Shown: in pieces, positions 1 through 8,200 of the stretch
How positions within the stretch are numbered: the first letter of the stretch is position 1
Layout: each line of letters begins with the position of its first letter
NCBI GenBank assembly: GCA_002372855.1
Contig: DFIZ01000004.1
Span: 1 to 14,468, forward strand
Reading direction: 5' to 3'
From: Bacteroidales bacterium UBA3684
GTDB taxonomy: Bacteria; Bacteroidota; Bacteroidia; Bacteroidales; P3
Length of the DNA: 14,468 nucleotides
Notes under the pieces: generated by a model
Database searches by the model: none
What the model saw: the letters and a program-made list of their open reading frames with translations, nothing else
What the model was told of the DNA's origin: nothing
Program-made: the position numbers and the translations under genes

Positions 1-38
1 ATATAAGAAATGCCGAATTATGTACCTCTCGGGTAGGT
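1..38 (+). repeat. Left copy of an inverted repeat shared by both window ends
   Basis: Positions 1-18 match the reverse complement of 14451-14468 at 16 of 18 bases (ATATAAGAA, two differences, GCCGAAT). After 11 extra bases, CGGGTAGGT at 30-38 matches the reverse complement of 14442-14450 exactly. Confidence 0.7.
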
Positions 39-45
39 ATGAGGT

Positions 46-85
46 GGGTGGTTGGAGGGTGGGAGGTGGAGGGTTGGGGAGGGGG
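46..85 (+). other. G-quadruplex motif at the end of the minus-strand operon
   Basis: Six runs of three or more G lie in 40 nt (46-48, 57-59, 61-63, 71-73, 76-79, 81-85), with loops of 1-8 nt. The block ends 1 nt before the TAG stop of the DUF4421 gene. For that gene the G-rich strand is the template, so the mRNA end is C-rich. No hairpin terminator for the operon is visible in the remaining 85 nt. Confidence 0.6.
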
Positions 86-1102
86 CTAGAGGCGGATGCC
101 GAGGATGCCCATGAAGTGCCACTGGCGGTTGCGGATTTGGATGAGGTCGGTCGAGCCTACGTAGGAGTAGAAGAAGTGGGTGGTCAGTCCGGCAAACCAG
201 CGGTCCCACGAGCGGATGGCTGCGGCACGTGCGATGAAGAGGAATTGCGGGAACTTGGTCTGCCAATCTTCCACGTTGCCTGCAAATCTGCATTTGGCTT
301 TGTTGCGAACGATGAGGTAGGGGATGGCCGAGACGTGAATCAGCCAGTTGTGGGGCAGAACGACATTGTAGCCGTAGCCTATGCCCAACGAGATGTAGAA
401 ATTGGCCACATTGAACAGCTCTGCGTTTTTGGTGCTGTCGCCCACGGTGAGTTCGCTAATACCCAGATTGGCTCCGGCGATGAAGCTGCCGGCGCTGCGT
501 TTCTGAATAAAGGACTGGGTGAAGGCGGCAGGGTAGGAGAAGCGGCGGTGGTTGAAGACATAGTAGCCGCTCAGGAAGAAATTGGTCTGGGTGACAAAGC
601 CTTCGGGGAGGTCGAGGTCGAAGCTGACGGTGGTATCTTCTCCCGTGAAATCCAGGTGGAATGGTCCTTCGAGGGTTGTAATCCGGTTTAACTCGGTCTC
701 AAATCCGAATTTGCGGGTATAGACGTCGAAACGCATTTCGTAGTCCAGCTCTTTGACCTTTTGGAATTTCTCCGGCTTGATGGAGAACGAGAGGGTTACG
801 CCGCTGTATCCGGCCGAAAAGCTCAACTTGGCTTTGGGATCCGACAGCAGGTCTATTTTCATCGCACCTTCTTCACCCTCGTTGCCGAGGGTTTCGGTAC
901 GGACAGCGAACAGGGACACCTTGGGTCTGAGTTTGAGTGTCCACTTGTGTTCGGGACGGCTGATATAGGTGGTGTCGTAGTTTTTCCGATGGTAGCGCGC
1001 ATTCAACAGGCTGTCGACACGATACAAAATGTTACCTTCCTGTGCTGCCATCGACAGGCTGCACAGGAAGGCAAATGCTAGCAATATGCTTTTCCTTACC
1101 AT
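86..1102 (-). CDS. DUF4421 family secreted/outer-membrane protein
   Basis: The 338-residue product starts with a signal peptide (basic VRK, hydrophobic core to about residue 18, likely cleavage after MAA at 20/21). The mature part has alternating hydrophobic/polar strands, many aromatic residues and a C-terminal strand ending in a hydrophobic-rich GILGIRL, as expected for an outer-membrane beta-barrel-like protein. The region around residues 45-75 (PEHKWTLKLRPKVSLFAVRTE) and the overall pattern fit the DUF4421 family of Bacteroidota, whose function is unknown. The barrel topology is my inference. It is the last gene of the minus-strand run and starts 4 nt after the stop of the DUF308 gene, so it is probably translationally linked to it. 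The ATG start is well placed for the signal peptide. A G-rich plus-strand tract directly abuts the TAG stop. Confidence 0.75.
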   Translation of the reverse strand: MVRKSILLAFAFLCSLSMAAQEGNILYRVDSLLNARYHRKNYDTTYISRPEHKWTLKLRPKVSLFAVRTETLGNEGEEGAMKIDLLSDPKAKLSFSAGYSGVTLSFSIKPEKFQKVKELDYEMRFDVYTRKFGFETELNRITTLEGPFHLDFTGEDTTVSFDLDLPEGFVTQTNFFLSGYYVFNHRRFSYPAAFTQSFIQKRSAGSFIAGANLGISELTVGDSTKNAELFNVANFYISLGIGYGYNVVLPHNWLIHVSAIPYLIVRNKAKCRFAGNVEDWQTKFPQFLFIARAAAIRSWDRWFAGLTTHFFYSYVGSTDLIQIRNRQWHFMGILGIRL

Positions 1103-1106
1103 TCTA

Positions 1107-1688
1107 TTATTTTACAACCTCGGCTTCCACATAGTCTTCCTTGTCCTCAATGGCTTTCTTGGCGGCCTCGAAGTAGTCCTCCACGAGGTTGAGTCCCGCC
1201 AGGGCGGTGAAGCTGGCGCAGCCGATGGCCAGGAAGGCGATGCCGAAGAGGAGGCTGAGGGTGGCGGCGGCGATTTCGGGCACGAACACGCTCCAGGCGC
1301 CGAAGCCGATGGTCACCAGGCCCAGCAGCAGCATGAGCCACCAGCCTTTGGCACCGGCACGGTAGTACTTGATGGTGTTCAGGCTGAAGTCGATGCCTTC
1401 GAAGAGGATGTAGACTCCCAGGAGGATGGCGATGATGGAGGGGTGGAGCACGATGAGCACTCCGAGCACCACCATGAGCACCGAGGCCGAAAGGGCCATG
1501 GTGTCGAGGCTGCGGAGGGTGGCCTTGTATTGGAGGAAGAAGAAGACCACGCCGGTGAGGATGACCACCACGCCGGCTATCTTGGCGAAGACGCCCATGG
1601 TGTCGATGGGGAAGCAGAAGCAGAGTATGCCGAGGGCGGCAAAGGCTATGCCGCGGATGATGAGGCTGAGTTTGGAACTTTTGAACAT
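1107..1688 (-). CDS. DUF308 / HdeD-like multi-spanning membrane protein
   Basis: The 193-residue product is almost entirely hydrophobic, with about six transmembrane segments separated by very short loops and a charged C-terminal tail (EDKEDYVEAEVVK). This is the layout of the DUF308/HdeD family. HdeD of E. coli is linked to acid resistance, but the family's biochemical role is not established and should not be assumed here. I chose the ATG at 1688 (MFKSSKLS). An in-frame TTG at 1709 would add seven residues, but these are encoded by the AT-rich heptamer repeat of the junction, so they are unlikely to be real. The gene follows floA by 31 nt and precedes the DUF4421 gene by 4 nt, so co-transcription with the nfeD/floA pair is likely and a shared membrane-related role is possible. 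Confidence 0.8.
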   Translation of the reverse strand: MFKSSKLSLIIRGIAFAALGILCFCFPIDTMGVFAKIAGVVVILTGVVFFFLQYKATLRSLDTMALSASVLMVVLGVLIVLHPSIIAILLGVYILFEGIDFSLNTIKYYRAGAKGWWLMLLLGLVTIGFGAWSVFVPEIAAATLSLLFGIAFLAIGCASFTALAGLNLVEDYFEAAKKAIEDKEDYVEAEVVK

Positions 1689-1697
1689 TGTTTTAAA

Positions 1698-1725
1698 TTC
1701 AATTTTCAATTGTCAGTTATCAATT
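1698..1725 (-). repeat. Heptamer repeat at the floA / DUF308 junction
   Basis: Four 7-bp units, plus-strand form roughly TTCAATT (variants GTCAGTT, ATCAATT), span the floA stop and most of the gap. In the sense direction they give TGA at 1722 (the true floA stop), 1715, 1708 and 1701, exactly 7 nt apart and therefore covering all three frames. The remainder up to the DUF308 ATG is A-rich. Confidence 0.75.
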
Positions 1726-2712
1726 CTCGTTCTTCTTTGTGGCGGGCTTTTGGGCGCCGGCGGGGGCGGCGAGGGAGGCGCGCATGTCGGTGTCGGCCTG
1801 GATGTTCTTCATGCGGTAGTAGTCCATGATGCCGAGGTTGCCGCTGCGGAAGGCTTCGGCCATGGCCAGGGGCACTTCGGCTTCGGCCATGATTACCTTG
1901 GCGCGGGCTTCCTGGGCCTTGGCTTTCATCTCCTGCTCGGAGGCCACAGCCATGGCGCGACGCTCCTCGGCCTTGGCCTGGGCGATGTTCTTGTCGGCGT
2001 TGGCCTGGTCCATCTGGAGCTGTGCGCCGATGTTCTTGCCCACGTCGATGTCGGCGATGTCGATGGAGAGGATTTCGAAGGCGGTGCCGCTGTCGAGGCC
2101 CTTGGTGAGGACGAGTTTGGAGATGCTGTCGGGGTTCTCGAGCACCTGTTTGTGGCTGGTGGCGCTGCCGATGGAGGTGACGATGCCTTCGCCCACGCGG
2201 GCGAGGATGGTCTCTTCGCCGGCGCCGCCGACGAGCTGCTTGATGTTGGTGCGCACGGTGACACGGGCTTTGGCGATGAGCTGGATACCGTCCTTGGCCA
2301 CGGCGGCCACGGGGGGCGTGTCGATGACCTTGGGGTTGACGGAGGTCTGCACGGCTTTCAGCACGTCGCGGCCGGCGAGGTCGATGGCCGTGGCGGTCTT
2401 GAAGTCGAGGTTCATGTTGGCCTTGTCGGCGCTGATGAGGGCGTTGACGACGGAGGCCACGTGGCCGCCGGCCAGGTAGTGGGCCTCGAGGTCGTTCTGC
2501 TTGATCTGCAGGCCGGCCTTGGTGGCCGAAATCATGTTGTTGACAATCACCGTGGGCGGCACTTTGCGGAAGCGCATGAAGATGAGCTGCACAAGGTTGA
2601 CGTGCACGCCGGAGATGATGGCTTGGAACCAGATGCCTACGGGCACCAGGTAGAGGAGGATGATCACCGCGATGACGATCACTCCGATGAGGATCATTGT
2701 ACTAATTGTCAT
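1720..2712 (-). CDS. floA: Flotillin-like protein FloA (SPFH domain)
   Basis: The 330-residue product closely matches the length of the FloA/YqfA family. It has an N-terminal hydrophobic segment (residues about 4-30) that anchors it to the membrane, then an SPFH/band-7 region (about 35-230) with the typical stretch around [12 protein letters not shown] and [22 protein letters not shown] helical, Ala/Glu/Lys-rich C-terminal part (about 235-300, with repeated AKA/AEE) forms the flotillin coiled coil used in oligomerisation. Flotillins build membrane microdomains and affect membrane fluidity and assembly of membrane complexes. It sits 3 nt behind nfeD, the usual partner. The stop codon is part of a heptamer repeat. 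Identification is firm; which complexes it scaffolds here is unknown. Confidence 0.95.
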   Translation of the reverse strand: MTISTMILIGVIVIAVIILLYLVPVGIWFQAIISGVHVNLVQLIFMRFRKVPPTVIVNNMISATKAGLQIKQNDLEAHYLAGGHVASVVNALISADKANMNLDFKTATAIDLAGRDVLKAVQTSVNPKVIDTPPVAAVAKDGIQLIAKARVTVRTNIKQLVGGAGEETILARVGEGIVTSIGSATSHKQVLENPDSISKLVLTKGLDSGTAFEILSIDIADIDVGKNIGAQLQMDQANADKNIAQAKAEERRAMAVASEQEMKAKAQEARAKVIMAEAEVPLAMAEAFRSGNLGIMDYYRMKNIQADTDMRASLAAPAGAQKPATKKNEN

Positions 2713-2715
2713 GAC

Positions 2716-3210
2716 TTAATTGTTTTTGGGGTTTTCTTCGAAACGGTTGTCGTTGGCCTCGCGCACGTCGATGCGGTAGCCTTCGATGGCTACGACTTCG
2801 ATTTCGTGGTCGGGGTCGATGAATTTGTTGACGGCGTGGACCTCCATGGTCTGGCCGTCGATGAGGGCTTTGCCGGTGGGGGCGAGGCGCGAGATGGTGA
2901 CGCCGCGGGTGCCGGCCTTCACGGCGGGCTCCAGCTGGTTCACCTTGCTGTCGCTCTCCTCCTTGAGGCTGAAGCGGTTCCAGGTCTTGGTTTTGAATAT
3001 CCACAGGAACGTCAGCAGGCAGAGCACGAAGGCGCAGAGCAGGATGACGGTGCCCATGGTGGTGCCCAGGAGCACGAAGCTTTGCCATACGCCGAAGGCT
3101 ATGGCGGCCACGCCGATGGTGCCGGCAATGCCACCGGGAAGTATGAGCACTTCGAGGGCCAGCAGCGCCACGCCTACCAGCAGAACGATGATGAGGAGTG
3201 TTGTGTTCAT
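2716..3210 (-). CDS. nfeD: NfeD family protein (short form)
   Basis: The 164-residue product has three N-terminal hydrophobic segments (about 4-22, 27-47, 50-72) followed by a soluble C-terminal domain (about 90-160) with a beta pattern typical of the NfeD OB-fold (GTRGVTISRLAPTGKALIDGQTMEVHA). The serine-protease domain of long NfeD proteins is absent, so this is the short type. Short NfeD proteins are regularly encoded next to flotillins and are thought to act with them in the membrane; here floA starts 3 nt after the stop. The ATG at 3210 follows an A-rich stretch produced by the heptamer repeat of the clpS/nfeD junction rather than a clear Shine-Dalgarno. Confidence 0.92.
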   Translation of the reverse strand: MNTTLLIIVLLVGVALLALEVLILPGGIAGTIGVAAIAFGVWQSFVLLGTTMGTVILLCAFVLCLLTFLWIFKTKTWNRFSLKEESDSKVNQLEPAVKAGTRGVTISRLAPTGKALIDGQTMEVHAVNKFIDPDHEIEVVAIEGYRIDVREANDNRFEENPKNN

Positions 3211-3218
3211 ATTTTTTT

Positions 3219-3253
3219 CAGTGTTTAGTGTTCAGTGTTCAGTGTTTAGTTTT
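3219..3253 (-). repeat. Heptamer repeat at the clpS / nfeD junction
   Basis: Four near-perfect 7-bp units plus one decayed unit (plus-strand YAGTGTT) cover the clpS stop and nearly the whole gap. In the sense direction the unit is TRAACAC and gives stop codons at 3248 (true clpS stop), 3241, 3234, 3227 and 3220. This is the cleanest of the five junction repeats. Confidence 0.9.
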
Positions 3254-3539
3254 CTACGATTTCGGAGGTCAGTTGCTTGTTGAGGAGGGCGGTGTGCATG
3301 GGGAGGAGGTCGGAGTAGGAGCCGTGTTTGACGGTGCACTTGCCGTGGCAGTGGACGAGGATGGCGCACTGCTCGGCCTGCTCGGTGGTGTGGCGGCAGA
3401 TGTCGACGAGGGCCTTGATGACGTAGTCGAAGGTGTGCACGTCGTCGTTCCACAGCACCAGGGAGCAGCCGTTGTCTTCCAGTACGGCGGCTTCGTCGTC
3501 GGCTTGGGGGCTTACATAGGGTTTTTCAGTTTTGTCCAA
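3246..3539 (-). CDS. clpS: ATP-dependent Clp protease adaptor ClpS
   Basis: The 97-residue product is the N-recognin that passes proteins with destabilising N-terminal residues to ClpA/ClpC-ClpP. The NDD motif (N31 D32 D33, in LWNDDVHTFDYVI) and the downstream histidine (H63 in ILVHCHGK) correspond to the residues that bind the substrate alpha-amino group in E. coli ClpS. The core domain runs from about residue 24 to the end, with a short acidic N-terminal extension usual for ClpS. No ATG is in frame before the core; the best start is TTG at 3539, and the frame stays open upstream into the ispF end without another credible start. It lies 21 nt after ispF and 35 nt before nfeD. Its own stop is inside a heptamer repeat. 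Confidence 0.9.
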   Translation of the reverse strand: MDKTEKPYVSPQADDEAAVLEDNGCSLVLWNDDVHTFDYVIKALVDICRHTTEQAEQCAILVHCHGKCTVKHGSYSDLLPMHTALLNKQLTSEIVEN

Positions 3540-3544
3540 TGCTA

Positions 3545-3572
3545 TTTCGATTTTCGATTTTCAACTTTCAAT
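3545..3572 (-). repeat. Heptamer repeat at the ispF / clpS junction
   Basis: Four exact-length 7-bp units on the plus strand (TTTCGAT twice, TTTCAAC, TTTCAAT; consensus TTTCRAY) span the last codons and stop of ispF and most of the gap. In the sense direction TGA occurs at 3570 and 3563 (the true ispF stop). The next two units carry CGA instead, and a TAG follows at 3544. Confidence 0.88.
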
Positions 3573-4034
3573 TAGTGCCACGGCTTGGGCCGAGATGCCT
3601 TCCTGTCGGCCTTCGAAGCCGAGGTGTTCGGTGGTGGTGGCTTTGACGGACACTTGGTCGATGTCCAGGCCGAGGGTGGAGGCGATGTTGCGGCGCATCT
3701 GTTCGATGTGGGGCGCCAGCTTGGGGCGCTGGGCCACGACGGTGGAGTCGATGTTGGCTATGTGGTAGCCGTGCTGCCGGAGCAGGTCGCCGACGTGGGA
3801 GAGGAGTCGGAGACTGCTGATGCCTTTGTACTGCGGGTCGGTGTCGGGGAAGTGCTTGCCGATGTCGCCCAGGGCGGCGGCGCCGAGGAGGGCGTCGCAG
3901 ATGGCGTGGAGCAGCACGTCGGCGTCGCTGTGGCCCAGCAGGCCGTGGGTGTGCTCGATACGCTCGCCGCCAATCCACAGCGGCAGGCCTTCCTGCAGTT
4001 GGTGCACGTCGTATCCGGTTCCTATTCTCATCAT
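3561..4034 (-). CDS. ispF: 2-C-methyl-D-erythritol 2,4-cyclodiphosphate synthase
   Basis: The 157-residue enzyme of the MEP isoprenoid pathway converts CDP-ME 2-phosphate to MEcPP with release of CMP. The length is normal for IspF. The zinc-site residues are visible as D9 and H11 (GTGYDVHQL) and H43 ([15 protein letters not shown]), together with H35 and the [12 protein letters not shown] loop (about 56-67). The C-terminal signature [17 protein letters not shown] is also present. Two consecutive ATG codons (4034, 4031) are possible starts; the difference is one residue. It follows porV by 20 nt. From memory, ispF also lies beside porU-porV in Porphyromonas gingivalis, which suggests old synteny. 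The last three codons and stop lie within a heptamer repeat. Confidence 0.96.
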   Translation of the reverse strand: MMRIGTGYDVHQLQEGLPLWIGGERIEHTHGLLGHSDADVLLHAICDALLGAAALGDIGKHFPDTDPQYKGISSLRLLSHVGDLLRQHGYHIANIDSTVVAQRPKLAPHIEQMRRNIASTLGLDIDQVSVKATTTEHLGFEGRQEGISAQAVALIES

Positions 4035-4039
4035 AAAAC

Positions 4040-4060
4040 CTTAAACTTTAAACTTTACTT
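4040..4060 (-). repeat. Heptamer repeat at the porV / ispF junction
   Basis: Two to three 7-bp units of plus-strand YTTAAAC. In the sense direction TAA occurs at 4057 (true porV stop), 4050 and 4043, each 7 nt apart, so the three stops fall in three different frames within 17 nt. Confidence 0.7.
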
Positions 4061-5209
4061 CGTGGGTTTCATGTCGAGACCGATGCTGACGCGGATGGTG
4101 TTGGCCAGCGAGTTGGTGGAGATGGTGGTGGTGGGGATGAGGTAGGAGAAGTCGCCGGTGAAGTAGCTGTAGCGGATGCCCACGCCGACGGTGGCATACT
4201 GGCGGCCGCCCTTGTTGGCATGCTCGAAGAAGTAGCCCGCGCGCACGGCGAAGGTTTCGGAATACCAGTATTCGGCGCCGGCCGAGATTTGGATTTCCTG
4301 CAGCTCTTCCTGCAGTCCGCCGGGGGCGTCGCCGAAGGAGCGCAGGGCACCCTCGATGACCCCGATCTGGTTGTAGTCGACCCAGCCGGCGGTGTCGTCG
4401 CGCAGCGGGGGCGTAGGCACGAGGAGCTTGTTGAGGTCGAGCATGACGGATATTTTGTTGTATTCGTCGATACGGTTGGTGTAGCGTCCGCCGATGCGGA
4501 GGTTGGCGGGCAGGAACTCCTTGTCGTTGTCGTCGTCGGAGTAGGAGAGTTTGGCGCCGAGGTTGGAGATGAAGGCGCCGAGGGCGAAGTCCTGGGTTTT
4601 GTCGATGGCCTGCTGGTAGTAGAGGCCGATGTCGGCGGCAAGCGAGTTGGCGGCCTTGGTGGTGGTGTTGCTGCTGCCGTCGCTGATGGTCTGGCCGTTG
4701 GTGAGGTCGGAGCGCAGGAAGCGTCCGGTGGCACCGAGGGAGAGGTTGTCGTTGAGCTTCAGGGCATAGGAAACATCGAAGGTGAACTCGTTGGGGTGCA
4801 TGGTCTGGATTTTGTTGCCCTCCACGTCGGTGTTGTCGATGTCGCCGAGGGTGAAGTAGGTGAGGCTGGCGGCGGCGGTACTGCGGTCGTTGATGCGATA
4901 GTAGCCTGCGAGGTAGAAGAGGTTCATGTCGCCCACCTTCAGTTTGCGCAGCCAGGGGGTGTAGGTGGTGTAGACGCCTGTGATGCCGTCGATGAAGGCC
5001 AGTTTGGCGTTGTTCCAATGTGCGGAATAGGCGTCGGGCGTGGAGGCCACACCTACGTCGCCCATACCGCTGGAGATGGCGTCGGGGGCAATGAGGATGA
5101 TGGGCAAGCCGGTCGATATGAAATTCTTTTCTTGACCGATTTCGGAATACTGGGCACAGAGCGTCCCGCTCAGGGCCACAAGCATTGTCAGGAAGGTTAG
5201 TTTCTTCAT
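4055..5209 (-). CDS. porV: Type IX secretion system outer membrane protein PorV
   Basis: The 384-residue product has a signal peptide (about residues 1-19, cleavage near LCA/Q). The first mature segment contains the characteristic PorV block NFISTGLPIILIAPDAISSGMGDVGVAS, then PDAYSAHWNNAKLAF (about 30-75), followed by repeated amphipathic strands to the C terminus, consistent with the FadL-like 14-strand barrel known for PorV. In the T9SS, PorV binds the SprA translocon, collects cargo by its C-terminal sorting domain, and forms the attachment complex with PorU. The gene is directly downstream of porU (63-nt gap), so the two partners are probably co-expressed. ATG start at 5209; no strong Shine-Dalgarno. 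Confidence 0.95.
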   Translation of the reverse strand: MKKLTFLTMLVALSGTLCAQYSEIGQEKNFISTGLPIILIAPDAISSGMGDVGVASTPDAYSAHWNNAKLAFIDGITGVYTTYTPWLRKLKVGDMNLFYLAGYYRINDRSTAAASLTYFTLGDIDNTDVEGNKIQTMHPNEFTFDVSYALKLNDNLSLGATGRFLRSDLTNGQTISDGSSNTTTKAANSLAADIGLYYQQAIDKTQDFALGAFISNLGAKLSYSDDDNDKEFLPANLRIGGRYTNRIDEYNKISVMLDLNKLLVPTPPLRDDTAGWVDYNQIGVIEGALRSFGDAPGGLQEELQEIQISAGAEYWYSETFAVRAGYFFEHANKGGRQYATVGVGIRYSYFTGDFSYLIPTTTISTNSLANTIRVSIGLDMKPTK

Positions 5210-5272
5210 TCTTTTAAGTTGTTCTTTCTAAATGTTTATCCTAAATAACGAGGTTGTTTTTCTTTTATTGTG

Positions 5273-8200
5273 TCAGCGGACAATACATTTCGTTGTTGCC
5301 TGGTGGGTCTCGCCGTCGGTGTCGGTCATCACCATGCGTGCCAGATAGAGTCCCGGCGGCACCGAGCTGACGTCCCACACAACGGGTCCGACGATGAATC
5401 CTTCGGCGGAGACCGCGGGTGTGCAGCGGTAGGCCATCTGGCCGCGGGCGTTGTAGATTTGCAGTTCGACGGAGGCTATGGCCGCCGGGTTGTTGATGCG
5501 CAGCGAGAGCGCCATGCGGGTCGACGAGGGGTTGGGGGCGACGCTGAGGTCGGAGTGGGTGAGGGTGTCGAGGCCACGCACCACGAAGGGAACCGTGGCA
5601 GTGCTGGACACGCCGAAGATGTTCCATGCCTTGACGGTGACGGTGTGGCGCCCCGGAGCCAGGTCGCGGAGGGTGTAGGCCACGCTGCCGCAGCGGCTGT
5701 CGCTGATGTCAGGCTGATAGAGGTCGTTGAGGACGATGAGACTGTTGGGGTTGTTGTCGACCACGGCGGTGATGTCGTGGCCCAGGCCGGTGCCGATGTT
5801 GATGCCTGCCGAGTCGGACAGCAGTGCCACCAGGGTGGGCGAGGGACCTGTCAGTCCGCCGTCGCGGAAGTTGGTGTCGCCCATGAAGAGGCGTATGTCG
5901 GGGGCCAGAGAGGCGTCGAAGTTGGTGTCGCTCATGCCGCCGAGCATCAGGTGCGAGAAACTGCCGGTGGCGTGCTCGTAGGCCGACTTGGCGTAGTGGC
6001 TCAGCTTGGCGTAGGCATACTGGTAGGAGACGTCGCGCGGCACCAGGAACGAATACTCGAAGCGGCCGCCCTGCACGGCGTGGCTGCCACGGTAGAGCAC
6101 GTTTTTCTGCTGCCAGAAGGGCACCTCGGTGCCGGGGTTGTCGTTGGCCAGGGTGGTGGAGCGCATCTCGCGGTCGAAAACTATGGGGTATATGGTGCCG
6201 TCGAAATCCTCGAGCAGGGCGCCGGTGCTGTCCTGTATCTCGCCGGTGACGGTGACGCGCGACAGCACATCGGCCTGGATGTCCTCGGTGTCGTCGACGG
6301 GCACGGCGTTGATGTGCGTCACCTTGACGCGGTTAGCGGGCTGGCTCAGCCGCAGGGCCGGATCGCCCAGCAGGTTGATGGACATCGAGGTGATGGTGCG
6401 GTTTTTGGCCATGCGCAGGGCGTCGCCGACGGTGTTGGCGGGGTCGAGGGCGAAGAGCACCACGTCGCGGTTGAAGCGTTCGATGTGGCTGATGGGACGT
6501 GTGGCGCTGATGACGCCAATCATGGCCGAGGGGGCCAGCACGCATATCTCGGCGCCGCAGAGCTCGTCGACCTGGTCGAAACGGCCGTAGGAGCAGGTGC
6601 TGGTGACGAAGAAGGGCATGCGGTCGCCATTGGTGTAGCCGGTGATGTGCGAGGGCTCGATGTAGCGTTCGGTGCCTATGTACTCGGTCGAGCCGTGGCC
6701 GATATAGTTCAGCAGCAGGCATCCGTAGTTGATGCGCTGGCGCAGGGCGTTGTTGAGGTCGGGATAGTAGGAGCCTATGGAGCCTGACTCCTGGTGGTAG
6801 GCGTCGGCGTAGAGGCGGTCGATGTTGATTTGCGGCATGGAGGCCTTGAGGGCTGCGGCGATGGTCTCGGAGGAGTGGGCGAAGGTGGTGTCGCCGGGAC
6901 GGCCGGGGTCGGCGTCGTCGGCCAGCAGTGCCACATAGTTGCGCCAGTCGCCGCGGTTCGCCTCGTCGTCGAGGTCTTTGCGGGTGAGGTAGCGCTCCAC
7001 CTTGTCCACCAGCAGGGTGGCCTCGTCGCTGTTCTTGGCCGGCATGCGGCCCACGCTCACTTCGAGGGTCTCCGACGCCGAGCCGTGGCCCGTGGCGGAG
7101 AGGTAGCCCAGCATGTCGTCGCTGGCATAGGAGTTGCCGTCGCTGTCGAACGAGAAGACGGTTTCGTAGGTCACCATCGTGGGCACACTGCTGCCCAGCA
7201 GGTTGCGGTTGTCGTAGGTGCCCTTGCCGAAGAGGATCAGGTAGCGCGGCGGACGGGCGGGATGGCGCTGCTTGAGGTCGCGCAGCAGCGAGCGGATGGC
7301 CATCGGGTCGCGCATGCCGGAGGAGTATTCGTTGAACACCTCCTGGTCCGAGACCACCAGGGTGGTCATGCCGTCGAAGAGTTCGTGGAGGGCGGCCAGT
7401 CGTTCGGCCTGGTCGCGGTAGGCTTCGAGGGTGACGATGACCAGGTCGGCCTCGGGGGCACCGTGGAGGTCTTGGTTGGCAACCTCGGCTATGTCGCCGG
7501 GCGTCAGGTAGGAGTATTCGTCGAAGACGACGTACGTGCGAGCCCCGTTGGTGCTGTCGGTCCAGGCATTGGCGCTCACGTCCATTTCGCGCACGGCCAT
7601 GTTGTCGGTGACGTCCCACACGCGGGCGTTGCCCAGCCCCGACATGGCGAAGCGTGCCGTCGAGCCCAGGTGGCGCTCGTTGCGCACCACGGTCTGTCCG
7701 CCGCCGAAGGCCAGGGTGGCGTGGGCGTTGAGCTCGATGTAGTCCAGGTAGCCCAGGCCGGCATTGTCGACCGTCGAGAAGCGCAGGGTGAAGGTGTAGC
7801 TGGCCTGGCTGGAGGACAGCTGGTCGATGGTTGTGCGATAGGGTGTGTATTCCGAGGTGCTTTCCTGACGGCTGAAACCGGTGGTGCCCAGCGTGAAGTC
7901 GGCCCGCGAGGTGGCCGTGCTGGCCACGGCGTAGCGCAGCTTGACGTCGCTGATGCCCGTGCCCGGCAGGCGCACTTCGAAGGTGCGCTGCGGCTGCGAG
8001 GTGGAGAACCGTTCGCCCACCCACACTTGTCCGGAGCGGTAGATGTTCACCATGTCGTTGTCGTGGATGGCCACCACGGTGTGGCTGTCCATCACCGTGT
8101 CGGGCTCGACGGCCGGGGCCGTGGCGATGCGGCTTGGCTGCGTGGCGCCGGTGGTGAGGAAGTAGTGGTTCGCGGCGGCGTAGGCATGGGTGGTGTGCAC

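Noticed and set aside
1426..3228. 600-codon open frame on the plus strand opposite floA and nfeD
   Set aside because: It spans two well-identified minus-strand genes and their gap. The product is Gly/Val/His/Asp-rich without recognisable motifs.
5270..6787. 505-codon open frame on the plus strand opposite the C-terminal half of porU
   Set aside because: Shadow with Gly/Val/His-rich product, no start context and no domain.
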